Assembly: GCA_040387755.1 (NCBI GenBank)
Contig: JAZKDB010000001.1
Location: 824,631 to 888,630, forward strand
DNA length: 64,000 nucleotides
Reading direction: 5' to 3'
DNA from: Rurimicrobium sp040387755
GTDB lineage: Bacteria > Bacteroidota > Bacteroidia > Chitinophagales > Chitinophagaceae
Below the pieces are notes generated by a model. The model searched no databases. It saw only the letters and a program-made list of their open reading frames with translations, and had not been told where the DNA came from. The position numbers and the translations under genes were made by a program. Numbering within the stretch: the first letter of the stretch is position 1; each line of letters opens with the position of its first letter. Shown here piece after piece: positions 25,926 through 34,882 of this stretch.

Positions 25926-26070
25926 GGTAAAATTTCTTTCTTAGGTAAAGTGAATTAGGTGATGGTAACAGGAACATTTTCGAAAACTCTTTATTAGAGA
26001 TATCAACGAGATTATCCCGAATAGTTGTTGAAAATATATATTATAAAATCAGCTACATATTGCTCTGCAT

Positions 26071-27828
26071 TTATTTATCTGTAGAAGGTTTTTGAATACT
26101 TTTTTTATACATTTTGTCTAATAAAGCTTTTTTTGATTTTACTTTATTTAGATAGGCATTATGCTTTTCAATCTGCGTCAAATTGTAAATAGCATCTGTT
26201 TTCTTTTTGCCCGATTTGTCAATAAAATCATATACTACTACTTCTGACTTTAAATTATCTTTTTGCCAAATCATCTTTTTGGTTTTTAGAATCAAAAAAT
26301 AATTATCATTTGCTGTTGATTTCACTTTTTTTGTTTCTATAGTTGTTGAATGCGGCTGACCCAAATGATGAATAAATGTTTGATAATGATTAGGGATGAA
26401 ATGTGCTGTGAAATTAATCAAAATCTCGTTGTCAAATAATAACTCAATACCCTTAAAATTCAGGATATCAAGAATACCTGATTCTGCAATAATTCTATAC
26501 CCATCTATAAAAATTGCTGAATTACTGCGTCCTGAGTCACTAAAAAGATTTTCTTTCGGGTTTTCAATTAGCTCTGTATGATAGTTCCAATTCAAAAATT
26601 TTGTTCTGTCATTCAAATTCATGTATGGGGTTTTCTCTGTGTAGTATTCTTCCACGGTAAAAGTCTTGTACCATTTTATCTTGTCCTGAAAGGTAGTTTG
26701 GTCAATTATATATCTACGTAAGATATTAATGTTGGATGTGTCTGATTTGTCGTTAAATAATGCCAGGCTGGATAATGCTTTTTTTACAGGTGCATTTTTA
26801 CCATTTTTGGCAATCCATTCTGCTAATTTATCCTCGTTTTCTGCTACTCCGATTTTCATGTAAGGAGCTCCGATTGTATATTTGGCTAGGATAGACTGTG
26901 TTTTTTCCACCCTGTTTTTTGTGTCGTTTTTTTTGCGAAAATCGGCCAAGGGCTCAAGGCCTATTTTTTGTCTTTCAGCATCTATTGTTTGCTCGGAGCT
27001 GTCATCATAATATTCCAGGTAAACAGTTTCTTCGTCTTTGTAATAAGAAGCACCGTTGATGCTTAGGGGAAAATTCAGAATTACATCTTCGAATTTAAAA
27101 GAATGCCTTAACTGTCTCTTTTCAATTAAATAAACAAATTTTCGGGCGTCAACATCAAAATTGCGAACTGCTTTATATAGCATGGTGTCAAATAAGTTGG
27201 GCAGACTATAAGAACCTTGATTGTGAAGAATAATAACAGCACATTCATTAAGAGTCTTTTCATCAGGCAAGCCATTTTTATTAAATATTTGCATCAGCCT
27301 TTGTGCAATAATTGAGTCTGCTCTGTGTACCGAGTCAACCATGTAGTCTCCGTCATATAATTTTGAATAATACCCTCGAACGCCCTGATCCCAATTCACC
27401 AACTCCTTTAATTGTTTTATTGCGGGATATTTTAAAGTATATTTCGTGTCAGACTGTTTGTTTATAAAAGACTTAAGCTTATCCAATGCGTCGCCTTGGT
27501 AATTGTCAAGAATTTTTTTAATTCCCGATGAGTCAATTTCTTTCTTTTGCATTCCTGAAAAATACTCTTCGGCCAGAGTATAGTTTTTACTATCCATTGC
27601 AGACAAAAATGCATTTGTCAGGTCTCTGTTGAAACTTTTTCCTTTTGATACGATAAATGCCTCCTTGTAAAATTTATTTGCCAGATCAAAGTTTGAATCG
27701 CAAATTGCCAGTTCAGCTTTGTTGACCGCTACATAATAATCAGTAAATTTAGACTGTCCATACAAGGCAGATTTAAATGTTATTAGCAGGCAAACAAGCC
27801 ATAATTTAGAATATGATTTAAGTTTCAT
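26071..27828 (-). CDS. Large exported protein of unknown function
   Basis: A 585-aa protein with a signal peptide ending ALYG-QSKF. The N-terminal part looks TPR-like (AELAICDSNFDLANKFYKEAF, NLAEEYFSGMQ-type helices). The middle carries many charged loops, and the C-terminus is Lys-rich. No cysteine pairs, lipobox or catalytic motif stand out. It is preceded and followed by short AT-rich gaps, so it is probably monocistronic. I do not recognise the family. Confidence 0.65.
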   Translation of the reverse strand: MKLKSYSKLWLVCLLITFKSALYGQSKFTDYYVAVNKAELAICDSNFDLANKFYKEAFIVSKGKSFNRDLTNAFLSAMDSKNYTLAEEYFSGMQKKEIDSSGIKKILDNYQGDALDKLKSFINKQSDTKYTLKYPAIKQLKELVNWDQGVRGYYSKLYDGDYMVDSVHRADSIIAQRLMQIFNKNGLPDEKTLNECAVIILHNQGSYSLPNLFDTMLYKAVRNFDVDARKFVYLIEKRQLRHSFKFEDVILNFPLSINGASYYKDEETVYLEYYDDSSEQTIDAERQKIGLEPLADFRKKNDTKNRVEKTQSILAKYTIGAPYMKIGVAENEDKLAEWIAKNGKNAPVKKALSSLALFNDKSDTSNINILRRYIIDQTTFQDKIKWYKTFTVEEYYTEKTPYMNLNDRTKFLNWNYHTELIENPKENLFSDSGRSNSAIFIDGYRIIAESGILDILNFKGIELLFDNEILINFTAHFIPNHYQTFIHHLGQPHSTTIETKKVKSTANDNYFLILKTKKMIWQKDNLKSEVVVYDFIDKSGKKKTDAIYNLTQIEKHNAYLNKVKSKKALLDKMYKKSIQKPSTDK

Positions 27829-28000
27829 TCTGTCATTTTAAACTAACTAAAATAAAGAATTAATTCCATAGAAGGACACAGATTTAATAACTGTGTTTTT
27901 TTATGTCATATATGTTTGGGTTTTATTGACTCAAATTGATTTGACAGCCAACAATTTTAAATTTTTAAAGGAAATAGCTCTGGATGTTGTTGTATAAAAA

Positions 28001-28031
28001 AATGAAACTCGCAGGGAGTGCGAGTTTCATT
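28001..28031 (-). terminator. Intrinsic terminator of the tRNA-Arg gene
   Basis: A 13-bp stem AATGAAACTCGCA (28001-28013) with its complement at 28019-28031 and loop GGGAG. In the minus direction it is followed by a T run. It starts 6 bp after the tRNA 3' end. Confidence 0.85.
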
Positions 28032-28036
28032 AACAG

Positions 28037-28108
28037 TGGCTTCGCCAAGAATCGAACTTGGATTTGGAGCTTCGGAAACTCTCGTACTATCCATTGTACT
28101 ACGAAGCC
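28037..28108 (-). tRNA. tRNA-Arg (anticodon CCG)
   Basis: The minus strand folds as a cloverleaf: acceptor GGCTTCG/CGAAGCC, D arm GTAC-AATGGATA-GTAC, anticodon loop TTCCGAA with CCG at 28075-28073, and T arm CCAAG-TTCGATT-CTTGG. The discriminator is A; CCA is not encoded. The pair at the top of the anticodon stem is A-C rather than Watson-Crick, and a G-T pair closes the bottom. It reads CGG codons. A -7 box lies 20 bp upstream and a terminator right behind, so it is a single-gene unit. Confidence 0.92.
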
Positions 28109-28128
28109 TTTGCTTTTTTCAAAGAGCG

Positions 28129-28136
28129 CAAAGTTA
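28129..28136 (-). promoter_or_regulatory. Candidate -7 promoter box of the tRNA gene
   Basis: Minus strand TAACTTTG, matching TAnnTTTG, 20 bp before the tRNA 5' end, a sensible place for a tRNA promoter. No convincing -33 TTG is seen. Confidence 0.5.
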
Positions 28137-28199
28137 TTGTTTTATGTTGCATATTTCTAATTGTGATTAAAGTATTTTTGGCAACAATTTTACCGTTTT

Positions 28200-28658
28200 A
28201 TGAAAAGATATTTACCTCTCATTTCTCTACTTGCAGCATTGTCGCTCATAGCTGGATATATGCTTTCACGTATGTCTTTTTTGGCACGCACAGCTATTAG
28301 TGTTTTCAAAAAGAAATACTATTATTATTCGTTTATGAAGATTTGGTGGAAAGGAGCATTGTTTAATTTTACAATACTTGCTTTGTTATTGGTTTTACAG
28401 ATTTGGTTGCAGTCAAAATTGAATAAGCAAAAAGCTTTTTTGATGAACCTTTGTTGCTTGGTTTTGGCTGTTCTGGGCTTGTATTTTACTTATAGCGATT
28501 TTCGTACAGATTTATCACATCGCCTGGCTGGAGAGCGTTTGCACTTAGGCTTTTATTTGTTTTGGATAGGTTGGATGTGCATTTCCATTTTTATGCTTTG
28601 GCAAAATACGTTACGAACAACTACAAGTGTAGATAAAACGGGCTCAACAAATCTATAA
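28200..28658 (+). CDS. Four-helix membrane protein (DUF4293-like)
   Basis: A 152-aa protein with four predicted transmembrane helices (about 5-27, 52-70, 82-98 and 118-136), a basic cytosolic loop (FKKKYYYY) and a conserved-looking YSDFRTDLSHRLAGERLHLGFYLFW segment. Small four-helix proteins of this sort are common in Bacteroidota; the DUF4293 label is a tentative match by topology. Its 3' end overlaps the convergent trmN6 gene by 38 bp. Confidence 0.6.
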   Translation: MKRYLPLISLLAALSLIAGYMLSRMSFLARTAISVFKKKYYYYSFMKIWWKGALFNFTILALLLVLQIWLQSKLNKQKAFLMNLCCLVLAVLGLYFTYSDFRTDLSHRLAGERLHLGFYLFWIGWMCISIFMLWQNTLRTTTSVDKTGSTNL

Positions 28659-29331
28659 ACTCCTTTGTGTATAGCTTCTGTTCTTTATAAATCACCAGTT
28701 CTTCGCGAAAAGGAATATCATCTTTATAATTCAAAAGAACAATTATCCTATTGGGTTCCTGATGTGCAAAAGGCTTTATCAGCAAGCTTCCTGATTGTTT
28801 TAATTGGGTTTTTTTTATGGCTGTCTCACATCTGGTCATTTCAGAAATCGGTAACAGAATACTCGCTGTTCCTTCACTCTTCAGATTGACCGAGACAACT
28901 TTTAATAAGTCATCAAAGCTAAAATCATCATTATGCCGCGCCATATTTCTGATTTGATTATTCCCTTTTAAGCTATTGGAAAAAAATGGAGGATTGCAAA
29001 TGATTAAATCATATCGCAGGTCATTTTGCCATGCTTTTGCATCATATTCTATTACCGAAATTTGATTAAAGAATATTGAATTGGATATATTTTCACTGGC
29101 CTGTTTTGCTGCAGATGAATCAATTTCCAATGCATCAATTTTTAGGCTTTCATTTCTTTGTGCCAGCATCAGAGACAATAATCCTGTCCCTGTGCCGATG
29201 TCCAATACAGTTTTGCTTTCAGGAGGTATAGGTGTCCATGCACCTAGAATGCAAGCATCAGTACTTACTTTCATGGCGCATTGGTCCTGTTCAATGAGCA
29301 TTTGTTTGAATTGGAAATAATCTTTACTCAT
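28621..29331 (-). CDS. trmN6: tRNA1(Val) (adenine37-N6)-methyltransferase
   Basis: SAM-dependent methyltransferase (YfiC/TrmN6) that modifies A37 of tRNA-Val. The start at ATG 29331 (MSKDYFQFKQ) gives 236 aa and matches the family N-terminus FxFKQF. Motif I is VLDIGTGTGLLSLMLAQ, the acidic motif ALEID, and the catalytic NPPFF (motif IV) is present, followed by RNMARHNDDFSFDDLL. Its first 8 bases overlap the end of tsaD, so the two tRNA-modification genes are translationally coupled. Confidence 0.88.
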   Translation of the reverse strand: MSKDYFQFKQMLIEQDQCAMKVSTDACILGAWTPIPPESKTVLDIGTGTGLLSLMLAQRNESLKIDALEIDSSAAKQASENISNSIFFNQISVIEYDAKAWQNDLRYDLIICNPPFFSNSLKGNNQIRNMARHNDDFSFDDLLKVVSVNLKSEGTASILLPISEMTRCETAIKKTQLKQSGSLLIKPFAHQEPNRIIVLLNYKDDIPFREELVIYKEQKLYTKEFIDLLSPFYLHL

Positions 29332-30331
29332 GATGCCATGTAGAGCGAGCTGAAGGGGTCGTGGATAAGTCAGCATATTCGCCTGCCAACTGCTTATAAT
29401 GTGCTGCAATAGCAATCATCGCGGCGTTGTCGGTGCAATATTGAAAATCTGGAATATAAACCTTCCATTCATTTTGTTCTCCCAAATCTGTTACTGCTTT
29501 GCGTAATCCGCTATTGGCCGAAACTCCACCGGCAATACCAATATGTTTTACGTTCAAATCTTTTGCTGCTTTTTTTAATTTCAACATTAAAGTTTCGATA
29601 ATGGTGTATTGGACAGAAGCGCAGATATCGTTCAGGTTTTCGCTGATGAATTCAGGATTTCCTTTTTTCTGTTTTTGAAGAAAATATAGAACAGATGTTT
29701 TTAGACCACTAAAGGTAAATTGATATCCGGGCAGACTTGAGATAGGAAAGGGAAAGCGAAGTGGATTTCCGGATGAAGCAAGTTTGTCCACTAAAGGACC
29801 TCCCGGATAGGCTAGTCCAAGCATTTTGGCCGTTTTGTCAAACGCTTCTCCCGCAGCATCGTCAATTGTTTCTCCAATCACTGTCATTTCAAGATGACTT
29901 TTGCACAAAACCAGCTGTGTATGACCACCTGAAACTGTAAGACAAAGAAAAGGGAAATCCGGCTTAGGCTCTGCAATGAAATGGGCTAACACATGAGCTT
30001 GCATGTGGTGTACTGCAATAAGTGGTAGTTTTCTGGATTGTGCAAATGCTTTTGCAAATCCTGCCCCGACTAATAAGGAACCAATCAGGCCCGGCGATTG
30101 GGTAAAAGCAACAGCTTCTATGCCTTCTATACTCATTTGGGCATTATTAAGTGCAACGGCTACCACAGGTACAATGTTCTGTATATGCGCCCTAGATGCC
30201 ATTTCCGGCACGACCCCCCCGTATTGTTCATGCACTTTTTGTGTGGCAATAACATTGCTCAATACCACTCCGTCTGCTATAACTGCTGCACTAGTGTCGT
30301 CGCAGGAAGTTTCAATTGCCAAAATATTCAT
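29324..30331 (-). CDS. tsaD: tRNA N6-threonylcarbamoyladenosine synthase subunit TsaD
   Basis: Universal Kae1-family protein that transfers the threonylcarbamoyl group to A37 of ANN-decoding tRNAs. The 335-aa protein has the ASKHA fold motifs: ETSCDDTSAAVI at the N-terminus, the metal-binding HHMQAHVLAH, VSGGHTQLVL, and FTFSGLKTSVLYF; the second part contains GIAGGVSANSGLR and CTDNAAMIA. It overlaps trmN6 by 8 bp and lies 22 bp after the upstream DUF5686 gene, so the three may form one mRNA. Confidence 0.96.
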   Translation of the reverse strand: MNILAIETSCDDTSAAVIADGVVLSNVIATQKVHEQYGGVVPEMASRAHIQNIVPVVAVALNNAQMSIEGIEAVAFTQSPGLIGSLLVGAGFAKAFAQSRKLPLIAVHHMQAHVLAHFIAEPKPDFPFLCLTVSGGHTQLVLCKSHLEMTVIGETIDDAAGEAFDKTAKMLGLAYPGGPLVDKLASSGNPLRFPFPISSLPGYQFTFSGLKTSVLYFLQKQKKGNPEFISENLNDICASVQYTIIETLMLKLKKAAKDLNVKHIGIAGGVSANSGLRKAVTDLGEQNEWKVYIPDFQYCTDNAAMIAIAAHYKQLAGEYADLSTTPSARSTWHHE

Positions 30332-30353
30332 ATCCCCTTTCCCTTCAATTATA

Positions 30354-32921
30354 TTAAAAAATACTTGCCTTATCCTGTTCGTTTACCCTAATGGCACTGC
30401 CCAACTTGAATCCTACACGAATGCCCATAGTGCTTTGCTTATAGCTATCCCAGCTCTTTATAAAGTCACAACGAATACCCCTGAAAATTTTGTATCCAAT
30501 ATTATCTACCCCTACGAATGCTTCTGTATAATATTGCTTTTGGTCAACATAAAAGCTGTTATTCCCCAGTACGAAATACCAGTGAGCCTGACGGAATAGT
30601 GGTATTTTGTTGGAGATGAGACCTTTTAAATAATATTCAATATGAAATTCGCCATAAATTTTGGCCACATTGCTGTAGCGATAGTAAGGGGCCAATTGAA
30701 ACGAACGCAAAAATGGAGTTGCCAGATTATAGCTGTTTCCCAGCAAGTGTTTCATGTCTGGAATCTGAACATTTTTATCATTTAAAAACCCTCCGACAAT
30801 GGCGTTGTATTCAAAGCTTCCTAATCGTTTAATATTTACCTCATCCTGAATTTTAAAATGCCATTTGTCAAAATCAACATCACTATTCAGCAAGTTTGGA
30901 ATCCCTTTTTGATATTGAATAGAGAATACAGGAGCCTTGCTTCCTTGTGGTACTTTGCGCTCAGGATATTGCGTATAATGCACTCCTGGCTGAAAAGATA
31001 TGTGTACAGCTGCAATCATGGCCTGATGACGTAACATGGGAGCTGGAGCAAATTCTATTGGTAGGTTATCACTATATGCCTGTATGTTTTTATTCTGTAC
31101 GAAGGAATAGTTGGTCGTATTCTGAAGTGGGATTCTGTCTTCGTATTGTAATGATGCATTCCACGAAAAACCATTGCCAAAATTTCTTTTTATTTGTACA
31201 CCTGCTATCCAACGTTCAAAAATTTTAAAATAATTGAGTTGCTGGACAAGAGAAACGTAGCTATTCACCAATTCTCCTACAGGTTGTTCATTGTTTAACT
31301 GGCTGATATACTTACCACCTGCCAAGGCAGCTGACCAATTGCGTCCGGACCAGCTTTTATTGTTTTCAGTATAGCGCAATAATCCTTTGGCGTTGAAGTG
31401 TGTGTTGGAAAAGCCGTAACGCAATTGTGTTTCTGCAGAGAAAATTTTACCAGTGTCTATTCGTTGGCGAAAAGAAATTGTTGGTGCATAATTAAGTCCT
31501 TCAACAGTATTAAAATTAAGATCGTACACAATTCCGGATACTGCAAAACGTCTTTTGTATTCCTTGCTGTTAAAGCTTAATCCATCCAAAAAGATTTCAG
31601 ATACCCTTACTTTATTGGCGCGTTTTCTGAGGGAATCAATCCGTTTCGGGTCAGTGTCTACTTTATGGATGCTGTCTTTATAATCATAATTTTTCAATTC
31701 GTCTGCTTCCAATGCAACAGGTCTCAAAGATTGCCAATACGTACTGTCTCTTTTAGTAGCATCGCGCTGATAAGTAATGGTCACTTTCTTATTAAAGATG
31801 CTATCCGGGATTGGTTGGTTTACTTTTTGGTTGTCATACACCGTTACAAAATTTCCGGAAATATCGAAACCAAAAAGGTTGAGGGTAGGGTAGAAAACCT
31901 GGTTTTTAATTACCCAAAAATCTTTGCCTAATGGTATATAGACTTGTTCGGTTTTTAATGTATCCAACATGTCAAGACCTTGTTTTTGGGTGAGCAGAAA
32001 TTGCACACTATGTATGGCCCAGTCTTCGTCAGCAATATAAATATCACCTGTAAAGCAGCGTTCAAAATTCCTTTTTGGCGTTACTTTTATTTTATAGATT
32101 AAGCGGTCATTTTCCCTGAACTCACCCATTAATTTATAGGTGTAAGAATTAAGTGCTGAGTTGCTTATTGGGGATACAAACCCCAAGTCATTTGCTCCAC
32201 TTCCTAATAATACATTGACATTGTTTTCGTAGAAGTTTATAACAGGTGGAACACTGCCCATGCCTACACCATTGGGGTCTCCGCTTTCTTTTACCGAGCG
32301 GATAATCAGTTTATTTTTGTTGCCACTGGTATAATAATCAGCTATTTGTTCTGCCAGATATAAAACCCCTTTTCCCGAAGAGTCAAGCCCCATAGAGCCA
32401 TTCATATCTTTTTTGTTTTCCTCTTTTATTTTGATGCCCATTATATTGTCCGGCATTTTACGATTGCGCAATACACCTTTCAGGTAGATTTCTGACTGAA
32501 ATGATTGCATCTGTTTTAAGTAAAAACTACGCTTCTTAATTGCGTTACGGATGATACGATAGGCAGGATCTTCTCCACCTGATTTGATTACAATGTCTTT
32601 GAGCTCGTAGCCCTGTACAATCAATGTGAAATTGTGTTGTGCAGATTCATTGGCAGAAAGATTAAGGCTAAATTCAGTTTGTTTATAGCCTATGTATTGA
32701 GCCTGCAAAATATATTTTCCTTCGGGTAAGTTCAATGTATAAAATCCATCTGCATTTGCGCTGGTACCAAGACTGGTGCCTTTTATCAGTACGCTGGCAA
32801 AGGCAAGAGGAAGGCCATCTTCGTCTTGTATTTTACCACTTACTTTTCCGGCAATGGCAAAACCAGAGCTATTTAATACAAGCAGGAGGCACAGGAGGGA
32901 TTGTTGATAGAACCTAATCAT
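30354..32921 (-). CDS. DUF5686/carboxypeptidase-regulatory-like outer-membrane protein
   Basis: An 855-aa exported protein with ATG at 32921 (MIRFYQQSLL) and a signal peptide ending GFAIA-GK. Residues about 27-110 form a CarboxypepD_reg-like beta-sandwich (GKIQDEDGLPLAFASVLIKGTSLGTSANADGFYTL landmark, then YIGYKQTEFSL) as in SusC N-termini. The rest matches the DUF5686 layout: IRSVKESGDPNGVG, RLIYKIKVTPKRN, VQFLLTQKQGLDML, and a C-terminal beta-barrel ending GIRVGFKLGSAI. It has no TonB plug domain. Location is probably outer membrane; function unknown. It lies upstream of tsaD. Confidence 0.8.
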   Translation of the reverse strand: MIRFYQQSLLCLLLVLNSSGFAIAGKVSGKIQDEDGLPLAFASVLIKGTSLGTSANADGFYTLNLPEGKYILQAQYIGYKQTEFSLNLSANESAQHNFTLIVQGYELKDIVIKSGGEDPAYRIIRNAIKKRSFYLKQMQSFQSEIYLKGVLRNRKMPDNIMGIKIKEENKKDMNGSMGLDSSGKGVLYLAEQIADYYTSGNKNKLIIRSVKESGDPNGVGMGSVPPVINFYENNVNVLLGSGANDLGFVSPISNSALNSYTYKLMGEFRENDRLIYKIKVTPKRNFERCFTGDIYIADEDWAIHSVQFLLTQKQGLDMLDTLKTEQVYIPLGKDFWVIKNQVFYPTLNLFGFDISGNFVTVYDNQKVNQPIPDSIFNKKVTITYQRDATKRDSTYWQSLRPVALEADELKNYDYKDSIHKVDTDPKRIDSLRKRANKVRVSEIFLDGLSFNSKEYKRRFAVSGIVYDLNFNTVEGLNYAPTISFRQRIDTGKIFSAETQLRYGFSNTHFNAKGLLRYTENNKSWSGRNWSAALAGGKYISQLNNEQPVGELVNSYVSLVQQLNYFKIFERWIAGVQIKRNFGNGFSWNASLQYEDRIPLQNTTNYSFVQNKNIQAYSDNLPIEFAPAPMLRHQAMIAAVHISFQPGVHYTQYPERKVPQGSKAPVFSIQYQKGIPNLLNSDVDFDKWHFKIQDEVNIKRLGSFEYNAIVGGFLNDKNVQIPDMKHLLGNSYNLATPFLRSFQLAPYYRYSNVAKIYGEFHIEYYLKGLISNKIPLFRQAHWYFVLGNNSFYVDQKQYYTEAFVGVDNIGYKIFRGIRCDFIKSWDSYKQSTMGIRVGFKLGSAIRVNEQDKASIF

Positions 32922-33006
32922 GGGCAAGAGATAATTTTGTCAGCAAAACAAATCAATAACAACCGGTTAATAAAGTAATCGACCGAATATTAACCGAAAG
33001 TTTGCT

Positions 33007-33642
33007 CTAAAACAAGCCGTGGAAATGCGTATCGATTTTGCTGATTACTTCTGCAAAGTCTTCTTTGTTTTCTTCAAAGTCCAGTTTGTCCAGGTCAATA
33101 ATGAGTAGCGCTCCATCTTTATAACCATCAATCCATTTATTGTAAAACTCATTGAGTCTCTTTAAATAATCCAGGCGGATATTCTCTTCGTATTCCCTGC
33201 CACGTTTTTGTATCTGATCTACTAATTTGGGTACCGAGGCTTTAAGGTAAATCAGCAAGTCAGGAGGATTAATCAATTGCTTCAGATTATTGAAAAATGA
33301 TTGGTAATTCTCAAAATCTCGTCCTGCCATCAAGCCCATTTCATATAGGTTTGGAGCAAATATTGCAGCGTCTTCGTAAATGGTTCTATCCTGAATGACT
33401 GATTTTTGACCGGCGGTGATAGCTAGCTGTTGCCTTATTCGGCTATTCAAAAAGTACATTTGTACATTAAAAGACCAGCGTGGCATATCATCGTAAAAGT
33501 CGGCCAGATAAGGATTGTGCTCCACATCTTCAAAATAAGGCTCCCAGCCATAATGTTTGGCAAGCATCTCGGTAAGGGTGGTTTTGCCGGCACCAATATT
33601 GCCTGCCACGGCTATGTGTTTTGGGGTAGTTTTTTGAGCCAT
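33007..33642 (-). CDS. Deoxynucleoside kinase (dNK/dGK family)
   Basis: A 211-aa nucleotide-salvage kinase. P-loop GNIGAGKTT at about residues 15-23, substrate-side FEDVEHNPYLADFYDDMPRW, the DRT-type motif QDRTIYEDA, and the LID arginines in QKRGREYEENI. It phosphorylates deoxynucleosides (adenosine/guanosine type in many Bacteroidota); the base preference cannot be read from sequence alone. Monocistronic. Confidence 0.9.
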   Translation of the reverse strand: MAQKTTPKHIAVAGNIGAGKTTLTEMLAKHYGWEPYFEDVEHNPYLADFYDDMPRWSFNVQMYFLNSRIRQQLAITAGQKSVIQDRTIYEDAAIFAPNLYEMGLMAGRDFENYQSFFNNLKQLINPPDLLIYLKASVPKLVDQIQKRGREYEENIRLDYLKRLNEFYNKWIDGYKDGALLIIDLDKLDFEENKEDFAEVISKIDTHFHGLF

Positions 33643-33734
33643 ATTGCCTTTTGAAAATAGAGCTGCAAAATAGACATTTTCAGCGTGTTAATTAACAAAA
33701 GGAAGGCATATTTATTTTTGAGCTGCTTTTGCTT

Positions 33735-34196
33735 TTATTTTGTTTTTGCAATCTGTTTTCCAATGGCAGATAAGGCCATTTTTTCATTTCTGTTGAAAGT
33801 CTTTATGTATTCCATTTTCCGAAAACGTAAGGCACTCCAGTCTTCATCAATGGCTACCATTCTGACACTTTCCAGATTGAATTTCCCCATCATATCCCAG
33901 CCTTTGTCCCTGTTAAAATCGCAAGTGTATTTTTTTGAACTCCCTTTTGGATAACACATCCACAGGATTGCATCCCCTTCCATCATGGGTGCAATGAGTT
34001 TTATGGCTTCATCAATTTCCTTTTGTTTTATGCAGAAGACAATTGCAAATTCTATTTTGTCCTTTGCTCCTATTTTTTTTCTGACGGAAGTATTTGTTTC
34101 TATTGAGCTCAGGTTTGCATCGAATGATTCCGGCGCATTCAGCACAACGATTTGTTTTTGTTCTTTGAAGTTTAGTTTTTTAAACAAGGCATCCAT
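33735..34196 (-). CDS. Conserved hypothetical protein (DUF3052-like)
   Basis: A 153-aa cytosolic protein that starts at ATG 34196 (MDALFKKLNFKEQ); a longer start reads through a poly-Lys/poly-A tract and is unlikely. Features are the strand-helix opening QIVVLNAPESFDANL, a hydrophobic stretch KIEFAIVFCIKQKEI, the strand DAILWMCYPKGSSKKY, and the end DEDWSALRFRKMEYI. That order resembles DUF3052-type proteins (YKPLVKLPWKGS-like, WSAxRFR). Function unknown. Confidence 0.7.
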   Translation of the reverse strand: MDALFKKLNFKEQKQIVVLNAPESFDANLSSIETNTSVRKKIGAKDKIEFAIVFCIKQKEIDEAIKLIAPMMEGDAILWMCYPKGSSKKYTCDFNRDKGWDMMGKFNLESVRMVAIDEDWSALRFRKMEYIKTFNRNEKMALSAIGKQIAKTK

Positions 34197-34238
34197 AGCT
34201 TTCAAAAGTAGTTTTTTCTTTTTTTTTTTGAGCGCAAA

Positions 34239-34268
34239 AAAAGCCACCAACTATTTTTGGCGGCTTTT
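34239..34268 (-). terminator. Intrinsic terminator of the hsp20 gene
   Basis: A 10-bp stem AAAAGCCACC/GGCGGCTTTT (34239-34248 with 34259-34268) with one G-T pair. In the minus direction it ends in a T run. It lies behind the Hsp20 stop and overlaps the upstream edge of the next gene's leader. Confidence 0.75.
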
Positions 34269-34294
34269 AAACTTTTAAACTTTTCTCAATTTAC

Positions 34295-34723
34295 TTATTG
34301 TACTGCAATAGAGACTGCTTTGGCTTCTTCTTTTTCTTTTTTCGGAAGACTCACATTGAGGATACCATTTTCATAAGTTGCTTTGATAGCAGCAGCATCA
34401 ATTTTTTCGTTGAGGCTGAAACTGCGCTTGAATGAACTCATTTTGAACTCTTGGCGCAGCCATTTTTCGTCTGTTTCTTTACTTTCTTCTTTGTGTTCAA
34501 ATGCAATGGTGAGTAGATTTTTGTCTACATCAATTTTAAAATCTTCTTTGTTTAATCCTGGTGCAAGCAAATGCAATTCATATTGGTCTGCTGTTTCGCG
34601 GATGTTTACGGAAGCTCCTTGCTTTGCTTTGTAATCTGTAAAGGATGATTCAGGGTTCATTAATCCTTCCAATAAGTTTGCAAAATGAACCGGTGCATGA
34701 TGAAATCTTGTTTTGTTGTACAT
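34295..34723 (-). CDS. Hsp20/alpha-crystallin small heat-shock protein
   Basis: A 142-aa chaperone with the alpha-crystallin domain at about 40-130: ADQYELHLLAPGLNKEDFKIDVDKNLLTI, the LRQEFKMSSFKRSFSL block, and the dimer-edge motif YENGILNVSLPKKE. It ends VSIAVQ after the domain, with no strong IxI tail. It binds unfolding proteins and passes them to ATP-dependent chaperones. Monocistronic; likely stress-induced, but no CIRCE or other operator is obvious upstream. Confidence 0.92.
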   Translation of the reverse strand: MYNKTRFHHAPVHFANLLEGLMNPESSFTDYKAKQGASVNIRETADQYELHLLAPGLNKEDFKIDVDKNLLTIAFEHKEESKETDEKWLRQEFKMSSFKRSFSLNEKIDAAAIKATYENGILNVSLPKKEKEEAKAVSIAVQ

Positions 34724-34882
34724 AGTTTTTAAATTTTAAGATTGTTAGATTTTTTATTGTTTACAATCTATGCTTCAAACCAAATACCAAAATAAAAAAC
34801 AAGACATTTTGTCCTGTTTTTTATTTTTTAATGCCAAAATTTCCGATTTTATACTATTTGTGCTGCCAAATCTGACTTAGTT

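Noticed and set aside
30003..30599. 198-codon plus-strand frame over tsaD and the DUF5686 gene
   Set aside because: Antisense to two conserved genes and spans their junction; no start signal or motif.
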